Positions 1 through 7,702 of a DNA stretch of 64,000 bases are shown here, piece after piece. A program made the translations under genes and the position numbers. The DNA is from CAVYXK01 sp963708245. Lineage in GTDB: Bacteria; Pseudomonadota; Alphaproteobacteria; Acetobacterales; Acetobacteraceae. Where the stretch lies: assembly GCA_963708245.1 (NCBI GenBank), contig OY970201.1, positions 5,084,001 to 5,148,000 on the forward strand, written 5' to 3'. The first letter of the stretch is position 1; each line of letters begins with the position of its first letter. The notes beneath the pieces are model-generated. The model was not told the origin of the DNA. It did not search any database and saw nothing but the letters and a program-made list of their open reading frames with translations.

Positions 1-386
1 CGCCTGTCAGTCCGTGAGCGACGCACCCCCCGGTGCCCTGATCGGGGCGGCGGGCTGCCGTCTTGCCGTGTCTTCCCGGAGGGCCCTTGCCGAGGCGCGA
101 ACTCGCGCCAGACATTCAGCACGCCGGCCGCGCCCCCCAACGGAACGAAGGCGATGAGGAAGATCGGCTTGGTACCGAGTAGCCAATCCAAGCCCCAGCC
201 GATGGCACACGCCACCGCCAGCGCGCAGACAAGCTCCAGCCCGACTCGCAGCCCGATCCCCAACGCGGAGGGCTCCTGGTCCGGCTCTCCGCCCGACGCC
301 GACTGCCCGGGCTCAAGCCCCTGCCGTTCGCGCGCAGCGCGTAACCGCTCGTCGAAGGACGGCCCGCTGCCTTCTTCCTCGCTCAT
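1..386 (-). CDS. atpI: ATP synthase protein I (AtpI/AtpZ family), 3' end cut by window
   Basis: The reading frame from ATG at 386 runs off the left edge, giving about 128 residues so far. A charged N-terminus (MSEEEGSGPSFDERLRAARE) is followed by two hydrophobic spans at about residues 48-66 and 71-92, with the family-like pattern LGIGLRVGLELV, GWGLDWLLGT and GGAAGVLNVWRE. AtpI is a small two-helix membrane protein encoded at the head of alphaproteobacterial F0 operons and is thought to help c-ring assembly. Transcription is leftward, so atpB/E/F would be expected just outside the window. A GGAG lies 5 nt before the ATG. The C-terminal tail after residue 100 is Pro/Arg rich and unusually long for the family; its true end is not visible. 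Confidence 0.8.
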   Translation of the reverse strand, partial: MSEEEGSGPSFDERLRAARERQGLEPGQSASGGEPDQEPSALGIGLRVGLELVCALAVACAIGWGLDWLLGTKPIFLIAFVPLGGAAGVLNVWREFAPRQGPSGKTRQDGSPPPRSGHRGVRRSRTDR

Positions 387-494
387 ATCCGCTCCAGGCA
401 AGTCGCCTTGCCGGAAGGCGGGCGCTTGCTAGCGGTGGGGTCATCCGGTGTCAAGAAAGGGTGAACCCATCGGACTTGGGCTTCGCCGGCGCGG

Positions 495-800
495 CTAGTC
501 CTTGAACATATGCGTCGCGTGGGTGATCGCGGCGCCGGCGCGCATCGCCGCAGCCACCACCGCCGTCTCGGCGAGCTCGGCATCGGTCGCGCCGGCCTTG
601 CGCGCTTCCTGGGTGTGGATCGCGATGCAATAGGGGCATTGCGTGGTCAGCGCCACGGCGAGTGCCATCACCTGCTTGGTCTTGGCATCCAGCGCACCGG
701 GTGCGAACGCCGCCTTGTCGAAGGCCCAGAACGCCTTCATGCCGTCCGCGGCGGCGCTGTCCATGGTCTTCAGCGCGGAGAGATTCTTCATGTCGTACAT
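495..800 (-). CDS. Carboxymuconolactone decarboxylase / AhpD-like protein
   Basis: A 101-residue single-domain protein. It carries the AhpD-type active site C55-P-Y-C58 with His62 (QCPYCIAIH), then the conserved ARKAGATDAELAE helix and an Ala-rich helix. This is the short CMD-family form, which usually acts as a peroxidase-linked disulfide reductase or has an unassigned redox role; the CxxC-His pattern supports redox rather than lactone decarboxylase chemistry. A GGAGGA sequence sits 6 nt before ATG 800, so this start is preferred over the internal Met at residue 4. It stands alone between atpI and the downstream regulator, all on the minus strand but with gaps over 100 bp. The substrate is unknown. 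Confidence 0.85.
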   Translation of the reverse strand: MYDMKNLSALKTMDSAAADGMKAFWAFDKAAFAPGALDAKTKQVMALAVALTTQCPYCIAIHTQEARKAGATDAELAETAVVAAAMRAGAAITHATHMFKD

Positions 801-930
801 AGCGTCCTCCTCGGTGTTTAGCTATCAATCCTAGTCTAAGGGTCGCAGTCGGGGAATGCACGCGGGGTCAGGTCCCCAGCCGATCGTGTCTGTACGCAAG
901 GTCGGTTGAGCGACTGCCGACGTGCCCAGT

Positions 931-3129
931 TCACCATTCTTGCGGGGTTAGCTCCGTCTCCGGCAGCCCCGCAACTTCCCACGCCTCACGCCCGCCGCGG
1001 TACCAGTAAACGTGCGTGTAGCCGAGCGCGGCCAAGCGCAGTGCCAAGTTGCGGCCGTCGAAGCGTTCGGAGTTCCATCCGACCGCGACGATGGGCGTCG
1101 AGAGATCGCCCTTCGTCAGTTCCCGCATCTTCGAGCGTAGACGATCCTGTACCGCATCGGATGTGCTTCCGCCCATGCCCGCACGCATTAGCCCGATGGC
1201 ACCCGGGACCGACCGGCCCCACGAAAACTCCGACGGATCGATGACGATCGGCTTTCGATCGACGAGCAACCGCTGGAGCTCCGCGGTGCGGATCGTCGTA
1301 GCGTCAGGCGCGGTCATTGGCGTCAGTCCGGCGAGGTCGTCGTGCAGTTTGTCATCGGATGCCACGCCAAAATTCGCATTTTCATCAGCATGATCCCGCA
1401 GCCCGGCGAGGCGAAGCGCCGCCTGAAAACGCTCGATTTGGGCCGCGAGCACCCGGCTGGCGGGATTGCCGGGTTGTAGGCCTCGAGCGGTGTAGTACGG
1501 CCAAATCCGGTTTGCTTCGGCGACCGCGCGATGTGCCTCGTCAAAGCGGCCCAGCCGCGCATGAGCCGCGGCGAGGCGGAGGTTATAACCGGCGCGATCG
1601 CGCGGGGTATTGTCCGGAGCTGCGGCCAGAGCGCGCTGCGTCCAGACAATCAACTCTTCGTCCCTCCCGAGCATCAACAGCGCGAAGCCAAGATTGTCGT
1701 AGCGGCTCCAGATGTAGCCGCTCCGCGGGTCGCGCCGGATAGCCGTTTCGATCATCGGGATCGCCTCTTCCGACCGGCCCACCAGGACGAGGCACTGCCC
1801 GATTTGGTTGTAGGCGTAATAAGCGTTCGGGTACTCGTCCAGCAGACGTTGATAGGCGGCGATTGCCTCCGTGTAGTGACCCTGGCCGAGCAACAGGTAA
1901 GCGGAGCTCTCTAATACGAATGCGTGGTCCGGGTTGATCGCCCTCGCCTCGGTAATGAGCGTTGCCGCGCGCTTGAGGTCGCCTCCTTCGTGCCGAGTTT
2001 CGATCAGCGTATCGGCAAGTCCGGTGAGGGCGAGTATCGACGTGGGATCGAGCCGCAGAGCCTGCTCATACAAAGCTGATCGTTCCGCCAGTTCCCGCGG
2101 ACCCATTGGATGGAGCCACAGCGACCGCGCGCGTATGATCAGATCGAAAGCGTCCGGATTGGTGGGCCGTTCCCGCTTGCTGCGGGCGCTCTCGATGTCT
2201 GTCACTGCGGCGCCTAGGGTCTGACCCAGTCGCCTGACGATCTCCTCCTGGCCGGCGCTGAGATCCTTCACCGGCTCATCGAAGCGATCCGCCCAGAGCT
2301 GCGCGCCGGTTTCGGTGGAGACGAGCTGCACATCCACCCGTAAGGCGTCGTCCAGCTTGCGCATGCTGCCCTCGACCACATAGCGCACGCCAAGCTCCTG
2401 GCCGACTTTGCGCATATCCACTGCCTTGCCCTGGTAGGAGTACGCGGAGCCGCGTCCGATGACGAACATCCCCGGCACGCGGGAGAGGTCGGTCGTCAGG
2501 TCGTCGGTGACGGCGTCGGCGAGGTAGCCCTCGTTCGCATTGCCGCTCAGATTCTCGAACGGCAGGACGACGATCGAGAGGCGAGGCGGCGCCTGTGTTC
2601 TGGATAACCAGCCGCCGTGCCAGGCCGCGCCAAGCAGGAGCACGACGATCGCGACGGCGCCCGCAATCGCGGCCCGGCAAAGCCGGATTGGAGGCCTGGG
2701 GCGTGCAGAAGGCGGGAACATATCAACCGGATCAATGACCGGCTCGGCGACTGGTGCGGGTGCTGGACCGGTCTGAGCCTCCTCCGCCCGCCTGACGGGG
2801 ATAGCCAGCCGGTAGCCTCGGCCGGGAACCGTCTCGATGCAGCTTTCCCCGTTGCGGCCCTGGTCGAGCACGCGCCGCAGTGCAGCCATGTGGACTGTCA
2901 GATTGTTCGGCTCGACGACCACGCCCGGCCACACCGCGTCCATGATCGCGTCCTTCGACACGACCGCGCCGGGGTTGTTGAGCAAAACGCGGAGGATTTC
3001 CCGGGCGCGCGGGCTGACGGGGATCGGCATCCAAGCGCCAGCGGCGTCCTGGCTGTACAGCCGGACTGTCCCTGGATCGAAGCGGAAGCCCTCAAAGGCC
3101 AGGATGCCCCCGGCGACGAGCGCGTCCAT
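931..3129 (-). CDS. CadC-like transcriptional regulator with TolB-like, TPR and rhodanese-like domains
   Basis: 732 residues. Residues 10-110 form an OmpR/PhoB-type winged helix (SPRAREILRVLL, VHMAALRRVLD, TVPGRGYRL). A Pro-rich linker leads to one membrane span at about 148-170 (AGAVAIVVLLLGAAWHGGWL), so the rest should be periplasmic. Residues 182-305 match the TolB/FlgO-like module of bacterial adenylyl-cyclase-like proteins (VVLPFENLSG, VRYVVEGSMRK, GAQLWADRFD). TPR units span about 310-575. Residues 610-732 are rhodanese-like, ending GYTHVYWYRGGREAWEVAGLPE, but the catalytic Cys loop is replaced by GWNSER, so sulfurtransferase activity is unlikely. A GGGGAGGGGG sequence precedes ATG 3129. 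It is divergent from the PEP-CTERM gene at 3379 and is a plausible local regulator of that island (inference). Its last 170 codons recur at 7703-8236. Confidence 0.88.
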   Translation of the reverse strand: MDALVAGGILAFEGFRFDPGTVRLYSQDAAGAWMPIPVSPRAREILRVLLNNPGAVVSKDAIMDAVWPGVVVEPNNLTVHMAALRRVLDQGRNGESCIETVPGRGYRLAIPVRRAEEAQTGPAPAPVAEPVIDPVDMFPPSARPRPPIRLCRAAIAGAVAIVVLLLGAAWHGGWLSRTQAPPRLSIVVLPFENLSGNANEGYLADAVTDDLTTDLSRVPGMFVIGRGSAYSYQGKAVDMRKVGQELGVRYVVEGSMRKLDDALRVDVQLVSTETGAQLWADRFDEPVKDLSAGQEEIVRRLGQTLGAAVTDIESARSKRERPTNPDAFDLIIRARSLWLHPMGPRELAERSALYEQALRLDPTSILALTGLADTLIETRHEGGDLKRAATLITEARAINPDHAFVLESSAYLLLGQGHYTEAIAAYQRLLDEYPNAYYAYNQIGQCLVLVGRSEEAIPMIETAIRRDPRSGYIWSRYDNLGFALLMLGRDEELIVWTQRALAAAPDNTPRDRAGYNLRLAAAHARLGRFDEAHRAVAEANRIWPYYTARGLQPGNPASRVLAAQIERFQAALRLAGLRDHADENANFGVASDDKLHDDLAGLTPMTAPDATTIRTAELQRLLVDRKPIVIDPSEFSWGRSVPGAIGLMRAGMGGSTSDAVQDRLRSKMRELTKGDLSTPIVAVGWNSERFDGRNLALRLAALGYTHVYWYRGGREAWEVAGLPETELTPQEW

Positions 3130-3192
3130 GTCCCCCTCCCCACCAAAGGACGGGCCGCGATTTTGCTAACCCTACCCCAATTTGCCGGGAAA

Positions 3193-3212
3193 GGTGTGAG
3201 CTAGATCACACC
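3193..3212. promoter_or_regulatory. CRP-like palindrome TGTGA-N6-TCACA
   Basis: A 20-bp near-perfect palindrome (GG-TGTGA-GCTAGA-TCACA-CC) in the 249-bp divergent region between the regulator (ATG 3129) and the PEP-CTERM gene (ATG 3379). Both half-sites match the classical cAMP receptor protein consensus exactly. The centre is about 73 bp from the regulator start and about 176 bp from the exported-protein start, so it could serve either promoter. A class III cyclase gene (11637) and a CpdA-like phosphodiesterase gene (56298) in the same window make cAMP signalling plausible. Binding by a Crp/Fnr-family protein is inference. Confidence 0.6.
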
Positions 3213-3240
3213 CCCGGGCCGCGGCCATCGGGCGCCAGCG

Positions 3241-3325
3241 CTGCGCAACTCCCTGATCGGATTGGCATTAGCAACACTTAGCGGCGGCTAAGGCGGCATC
3301 TGCTGGCGGATTAGCGGCCCGGCGC
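3241..3325. repeat. Diverged direct repeat, copy A (leader of the PEP-CTERM gene)
   Basis: It begins CTGCGCAACTCCCTGATCGG and aligns without gaps to 4322-4406. By hand count there are about 19 mismatches in the first 70 bp (roughly 73% identity). Shared blocks include CTGCGCAACT, GCATTAGCAACA or CCATTAGCAACA, TGCTAG/TGCTGG and ATTAGCGG. It lies about 55 bp upstream of ATG 3379. Both copies are followed by a nearly identical ribosome-binding region (GGAGGT then CAAA, then ATG). A duplicated promoter or leader is the simplest reading. Confidence 0.65.
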
Positions 3326-3334
3326 GGCAAGGAC

Positions 3335-3351
3335 CGCGGGGTCGCCCCGCG
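3335..3351 (+). other. GC-rich hairpin in the leader of the PEP-CTERM gene
   Basis: A perfect 7-bp stem, CGCGGGG-TCG-CCCCGCG, with a 3-nt loop, ending 27 bp before ATG 3379 and about 17 bp before the Shine-Dalgarno sequence. No T-run follows, so it does not look like an intrinsic terminator. It may modulate translation or be incidental in GC-rich DNA. It is absent from repeat copy B. Confidence 0.35.
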
Positions 3352-3378
3352 ATTCGGGCGGGCAGTGGGGAGGTCAAA

Positions 3379-4395
3379 ATGACGTATCGCCGGCCGCTTA
3401 CAACCTGTGGTTTCGGTCTGGCTGCGATGTTCGCGCCAGGCTTCCTGACAGCCGCATCAGCCGATGTCGTCTATATGGATGACTTCTCCCTATCGCTGAA
3501 CAGCACGACTGTCTTCAACGATACGTTCAGTCTGAATCAGACGCTGGCAGGGGGAGCCCCACCCGGTACGGTTCTGCCGTCGGGAGTGAACTTTTCTGAC
3601 GGCTCGCCGGGGCGCTACATTATCATTGGCACGTTAAAGGAGACCGGAAACAAGGCGATGCTCGACACGGCGCAAGGGGCCCGCGTGGCCCAGCCACCGC
3701 CGTTTTTCGGGGCGATCAAGCTTAACGACGTCGATCTCCTGACAGGCCCGCCGCCCAACCCCTTTTCGCTGACGCAGAACGACATCTTCACGACCACCGG
3801 CCTGTTCGATCTCACCGTACCGTCCACGCCCGGTGGGTTATATCAGGTCGAGCTCTCGGACCGGGTCGCCTCGAACATGGGGAAGGGCGAGGTCCTCTCG
3901 ATGGCGGTTCACAATTGCACTGCCGGGGAGTCACTGTGCGGATCTCTTAGAGGTCCCTATATTTTCTTGGCCGATGCCAACTTCGCGACCAATACCACCG
4001 TCCCTCTTGGTGAGGTTCCGCTGGATACGAGCAACCAGCAGATCCTCCTCGAGCTTACCCATCCTACTGCCGGGGATCCCACAGTTGACGGATACTATGC
4101 TTACGTAAACGGAGGTGTCGAAGGTACCCTGCAGCCGCTCGGGTCCGCTAATGACCTGTTCAACAACCTGAACTACACCCAGGCGGGCTTTTTACAGCTC
4201 ACTCCTGTGCCTGAGCCGTCTTCGCTCAATCTGCTGGCCTCATCGATCCCAAGCGTTCTTGGGCTTGTGTGGCTCAGGCGCCGGAAACGCGGTGGCTGCC
4301 GCGGCGGCCGGTTTCCGAGGGCTGCGCAACTCGCTGCTCGGATCGCCATTAGCAACAATTTGCGGTTGCTAGCGTGTTGTCTGCTAGAGAATTAG
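3379..4395 (+). CDS. Exported protein with PEP-CTERM sorting signal
   Basis: 338 residues. An N-terminal signal peptide (residues 1-28, ending near TAASADV) precedes a Ser/Thr/Asn-rich beta-type body. At residues 277-303 lies a PEP-CTERM signal: VPEPSS, a hydrophobic stretch (LNLLASSIPSVLGLVWL) and the basic RRRKRGG. PEP-CTERM proteins are cleaved and sorted by an exosortase and usually reach the cell surface or biofilm matrix; no exosortase gene is in this window. Normally the basic patch ends the protein, but here about 35 further residues follow, and they are encoded by repeat copy B (4322-4406). The frame has therefore probably lost its natural stop by running into the duplicated leader. 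The start is supported by GGGGAGG 7 nt before ATG. The function of the body is unrecognised. Confidence 0.78.
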   Translation: MTYRRPLTTCGFGLAAMFAPGFLTAASADVVYMDDFSLSLNSTTVFNDTFSLNQTLAGGAPPGTVLPSGVNFSDGSPGRYIIIGTLKETGNKAMLDTAQGARVAQPPPFFGAIKLNDVDLLTGPPPNPFSLTQNDIFTTTGLFDLTVPSTPGGLYQVELSDRVASNMGKGEVLSMAVHNCTAGESLCGSLRGPYIFLADANFATNTTVPLGEVPLDTSNQQILLELTHPTAGDPTVDGYYAYVNGGVEGTLQPLGSANDLFNNLNYTQAGFLQLTPVPEPSSLNLLASSIPSVLGLVWLRRRKRGGCRGGRFPRAAQLAARIAISNNLRLLACCLLEN

Positions 4396-4406
4396 CGGGC
4401 AGCGCG
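4322..4406. repeat. Diverged direct repeat, copy B (leader of the 4488 gene)
   Basis: The second copy of the 3241-3325 element. It overlaps the last 74 bp of the PEP-CTERM gene and continues past its TAG stop. It sits about 80 bp upstream of ATG 4488, comparable in position to copy A. The CRP-like palindrome and GC hairpin next to copy A are not duplicated here, so the repeat covers only the core leader. Confidence 0.65.
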
Positions 4407-4487
4407 GCGACGATTGAGTGTACAAAGCTCAAGAAAGGCGTTCGTCAGCGATCGAGCGTTGAAACTTGGACACTCACGGAGGTTCAA

Positions 4488-4967
4488 ATGCCTCAGTTAC
4501 CTGAGATCGACCGCAATCAGGTTGACTTCAGCTCGCGGGCTCTATGGAGGGAAGAACTACTTTGGCTTTGGGGAGCAACTGTGCCTCTACCGTTCTGGTC
4601 CGGGCCTCAGTTGATGAGCGCCCGGGGGCGGAATCCTGTCCCCTGCCCGTGGTTGGTCGACGGACTTGTCTCGGCTGTCAGCGTACAGCAGCTTGCGGCA
4701 ACCCTACCGGACGGACCTGCTCGCACGCAGGTGCGAAAGAGTGCAGACACAGCGATCGCACAGATCATCGACGATTACTGCGGGGCACCGCCAAGACTCG
4801 TGCCTTGGCCTTGGCCTGGCCCACCCCCTTGGTCCTACGCGGTGGCCTCGGAGCTCACGGCCATCGCCAATACTATGCACGGCGACATGCGAGAGGCACT
4901 GCTTGCGGTCGCTGCACAAGTCGTCACTGCTGCAACAATGACCAAGAGTGGCTCCGCACCTGTATGA
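4488..4967 (+). CDS. Hypothetical protein of the PEP-CTERM/eqolisin island
   Basis: 159 residues; family not recognised. The start is placed at ATG 4488 because CGGAGGT lies 6-7 nt upstream, echoing the start of the preceding gene; the frame is open upstream to 4374, but that part is repeat copy B. The protein begins MPQLPEIDRNQ, has Trp-rich segments (LWREELLWLWG; VPWPWPGPPPWSY at about residues 102-114) and ends in an Ala-rich helix with AVASELTAIANTM. There is no signal peptide or clear membrane span. It is co-oriented with its neighbours and shares their leader repeat, so a shared role is inferred only from context. Confidence 0.55.
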   Translation: MPQLPEIDRNQVDFSSRALWREELLWLWGATVPLPFWSGPQLMSARGRNPVPCPWLVDGLVSAVSVQQLAATLPDGPARTQVRKSADTAIAQIIDDYCGAPPRLVPWPWPGPPPWSYAVASELTAIANTMHGDMREALLAVAAQVVTAATMTKSGSAPV

Positions 4968-5074
4968 CCGTGACCTGGTCCGACTTGTCTCTGATAGCTG
5001 CCGGCTGAGCCGCTAAATTGCGTTAGTAGCCCGGCCCGCCGCTTTGCGCGCCGAGCAATATACAGGGGGACACA

Positions 5075-6077
5075 ATGGCAGACTGGATGTATCCACCGCT
5101 GCCGAGCTGGTATGTGGGGCTCCTGAAGCATCTTGGTATACACGGCCCTTGGCTGCCGGGCGCGATGGCGGTCATCAGCCTTTTTACGGGTGCAACCATC
5201 TTGGCTCCGCCGGCGCGTGCCGTAACCGTCACCGTCACCTACGAATACGTCTACTTCGCGGCCGGCAAGCACACGCGCCAGCCACGCAATTTGATCGGCT
5301 CAGGGTTCGCGCCGATCAGTTCGCAACCCGGAGGTCAGCTGTCCAGCGGCCTGCAATTCATCCCCGACCAGCCGCCCGCCAGTCAGCAGGTCAGTGCGCA
5401 GACCTATGACTTCGCCTTCGTCACCGTCACTGGGGGGTCTGCCACCAGCAACGGGCCGCCAGGCGGCGTGACCTCGACCGACCGCGCCAGCCCGCCTACG
5501 GTCTACGTGGAAACCCAGCCAATCGTTGTGCTGATGGTCTACGTGCCGGTCGGCGGCTCCGGTGGCGTGGGCAGCGGAGCCGCCGATCGACGCGTTCGAC
5601 GAGACGACGGGAACCCTGTTCGACGACACCTTTGTCTCGGTCGCGCCCGATGACGGCACGTTCGCGACCAGCGGCAACGTGGAGGGCTACGTCGACACCA
5701 CCAAATCCGAGACGATCACGGCGCTCTCGCCTACCTCGCCGACCGGGGTCGACTTCTCGCGTTGGGTATTGCTCGTCCCATCCTCAGCTACCGCATCCGG
5801 TGCGGCCTTGGCGGTGCCGCAAGGCGGATCCCCGTTGGCGCTCGGGTTCTATCGCGCGCCGGTTCCCGCACCCTGTGCTACTGCGGTGGCAGGTTTGCAG
5901 CAGGTCATCAACGACTGCGGCCCAGCACTGCCCATTTTCCTGTTTCAGGGCCTCAAGCTACAGCTGCAGCAATGCGTTATTGAGGGCTATGTTATGCAGT
6001 CCGTAGTCACAACCCTGGAGAACGAATACATGAATCTCTGGACCGACTGCCACCCGCGGTTACCCCGGCATCTGTAG
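5075..6077 (+). pseudogene. Hypothetical exported protein gene with a +1 frameshift
   Basis: Two overlapping frames make one protein-like product of about 333 residues. Frame one starts at ATG 5075 (AGGGGG 7 nt upstream) and reads to VYVPVGGSGGVG near 5570. Frame two carries on with AEPPIDAFDETTG to the TAG at 6075-6077. Dropping a single A near 5571 joins them. The first part has a hydrophobic segment at residues 28-49 (AMAVISLFTGATILAPPARA), which may be an internal signal or membrane anchor, then a Thr/Val-rich beta-type region. The second part has Asp/Thr-rich text and four Cys residues near its end. The family is unknown. The second frame has only a GTG without a ribosome-binding site, so an independent gene is unlikely. 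Either a real inactivation or a base-call error is possible. Confidence 0.5.
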
Positions 6078-6139
6078 CCGCGACAAGCTAATTCAAGGTC
6101 CAAATGCGGTAGTCCTCGAATAGACATGGGAGAACGCTA

Positions 6140-7456
6140 ATGTCAATGCCTCTAGAAACGGAAACTAAAAGAGTCATTCGGCACACGTTGAGACCTCGCA
6201 TAAGTACACCGGTTTACCTAAAAACCGTTCCGGGAGCAACTTGCGTACTTCGCGCCACTGACGGCGGTCCAGGTAGCTGCACGGGTACTCTCAAGTGCTT
6301 CGCGGGCGACGATGGAATTATATGTTTCCTTGTCCGACCTTCTACTGAGTCTGAGGGCGTGGCCAGGTTCACCATAGAAGCTAGCTCGGATGGCAAGATT
6401 ACACATCTGCCGCTAGAAATACGTATTGCTCACCAGGACAGCCCGGAAATGCCATTCCCTGCGAGACCAACGACCGATGACCGATGGACCAAAGATACTC
6501 GCCCCGGCTTATCGCGACAAGACGCAAGAACGCTTTCACCCAAAGAATTGCGCGAGCGGGGATATCCACCGAGGCCGGACTTGACCGCTCCTGCGGCATT
6601 CGACACTTGGTTCAAGGCAGTCTCTAGTCCAGCAACTCGCGTTGAACCACGACTGATCGAGAACGCGGGGATAACACACGGCGGTATACAGCCTGTGCAA
6701 GCCACCACTCAACAACCTAGCGGAAATTGGAGCGGCTTCCTGTTGCAATCGCCACCGGTAATAGCCGAACCATTTACCACAGTGTGGGGCAGTTGGCGTG
6801 TCCCGCATGTCCTGGTTGGAGAGAATAATGAGACCGATTACTCTTCAATTTGGGTTGGCATCGACGGTGCCAACAACCTACAAGATTTGGTACAGGCTGG
6901 CACCGAGCAGGACATATACATTTACGACCCTTCTGCTTTCACCACACTGCCACCTGAAACGGGTACTCTGACGGCTAGTCTCGTGATGACGACCTACTAT
7001 GCTTGGACAGAATTTCTTCCGCAGCAACAGTTCGCGCAGGTGATATCGAATCTCCAGGTCAATCCGGGAGATCAAATGCTGGTCGTCGTCAATATTGACG
7101 GTTCCAAAGCCTATTTCGTTGTCCAGAATTTGACAACCAACCTTTTCGTTGAGGTCGTAACACCGTACAACGGAACGGTGGTCCCTGGTGTAACGGCGGA
7201 ATGGATTGTGGAACGACCAACCGTTAATAATACACTCCCCGATTTGACAGACTACGGGCAGGCCGTGATGGACACGGCATTCGCCACGATCGGAGGCACG
7301 GAAGTATCCTATGGCGGCATTAATCTTGGGGCGGGGGCGACCCCGAGTTTGGAGTCGGAACAGATAACAATGTTCGATAACCAGAGTCGCATTTTGTCAT
7401 CAGCAATTCCGCTAAGTGAACTCTCTATACTGTTCAAATGGGCGAACTTTCAATAG
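6140..7456 (+). CDS. G1-family glutamic peptidase (eqolisin; peptidase A4)
   Basis: 438 residues. After an N-terminal region of about 195 residues with the bacterial-eqolisin linker RERGYPPRPDL, the catalytic domain begins at NWSGF (196). It continues through WGSWRVP and SSIWVGIDGANN-LQDLVQAGTE with Gln252, then YYAWTEFLP and VTAEWIVERPTV with Glu354. The Gln/Glu pair is the catalytic dyad of G1 peptidases, which are acid-active endopeptidases best known from fungi. No classical signal peptide is visible; the N-terminal region could be a propeptide. GGGAGAACGCTA precedes ATG 6140. The gene is clearly less GC-rich than its surroundings and uses A/T-ending codons (TTA, ATA, AAT), suggesting recent transfer. 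Confidence 0.85.
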   Translation: MSMPLETETKRVIRHTLRPRISTPVYLKTVPGATCVLRATDGGPGSCTGTLKCFAGDDGIICFLVRPSTESEGVARFTIEASSDGKITHLPLEIRIAHQDSPEMPFPARPTTDDRWTKDTRPGLSRQDARTLSPKELRERGYPPRPDLTAPAAFDTWFKAVSSPATRVEPRLIENAGITHGGIQPVQATTQQPSGNWSGFLLQSPPVIAEPFTTVWGSWRVPHVLVGENNETDYSSIWVGIDGANNLQDLVQAGTEQDIYIYDPSAFTTLPPETGTLTASLVMTTYYAWTEFLPQQQFAQVISNLQVNPGDQMLVVVNIDGSKAYFVVQNLTTNLFVEVVTPYNGTVVPGVTAEWIVERPTVNNTLPDLTDYGQAVMDTAFATIGGTEVSYGGINLGAGATPSLESEQITMFDNQSRILSSAIPLSELSILFKWANFQ

Positions 7457-7702
7457 GAACTGCTGTGCGCGGTCCTTCGGAGGGCGTAACCTAACCGACA
7501 GTTGGGTGTCAATAGTTCTCAATTTCCTCTACCGCAGGGCGCAACGTTCCAGGGTGACACGGCCGAGTTGGTCATCGAATTCGTCGCAACTTCCCTGCTT
7601 ACCGGTTTCACCACGCGCGCTCGAGCCGGAACAATGTGTGATGACCGCGACAGCCCGAGCTAGGGACACCGTCCGCTGTCGCGCGCGTTCCGACCCTCTC
7701 TC

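Noticed and set aside
5562..6077. Independent gene starting at GTG 5562
   Set aside because: No ribosome-binding site, and its start overlaps a region that reads coherently with the upstream frame after removing one base.
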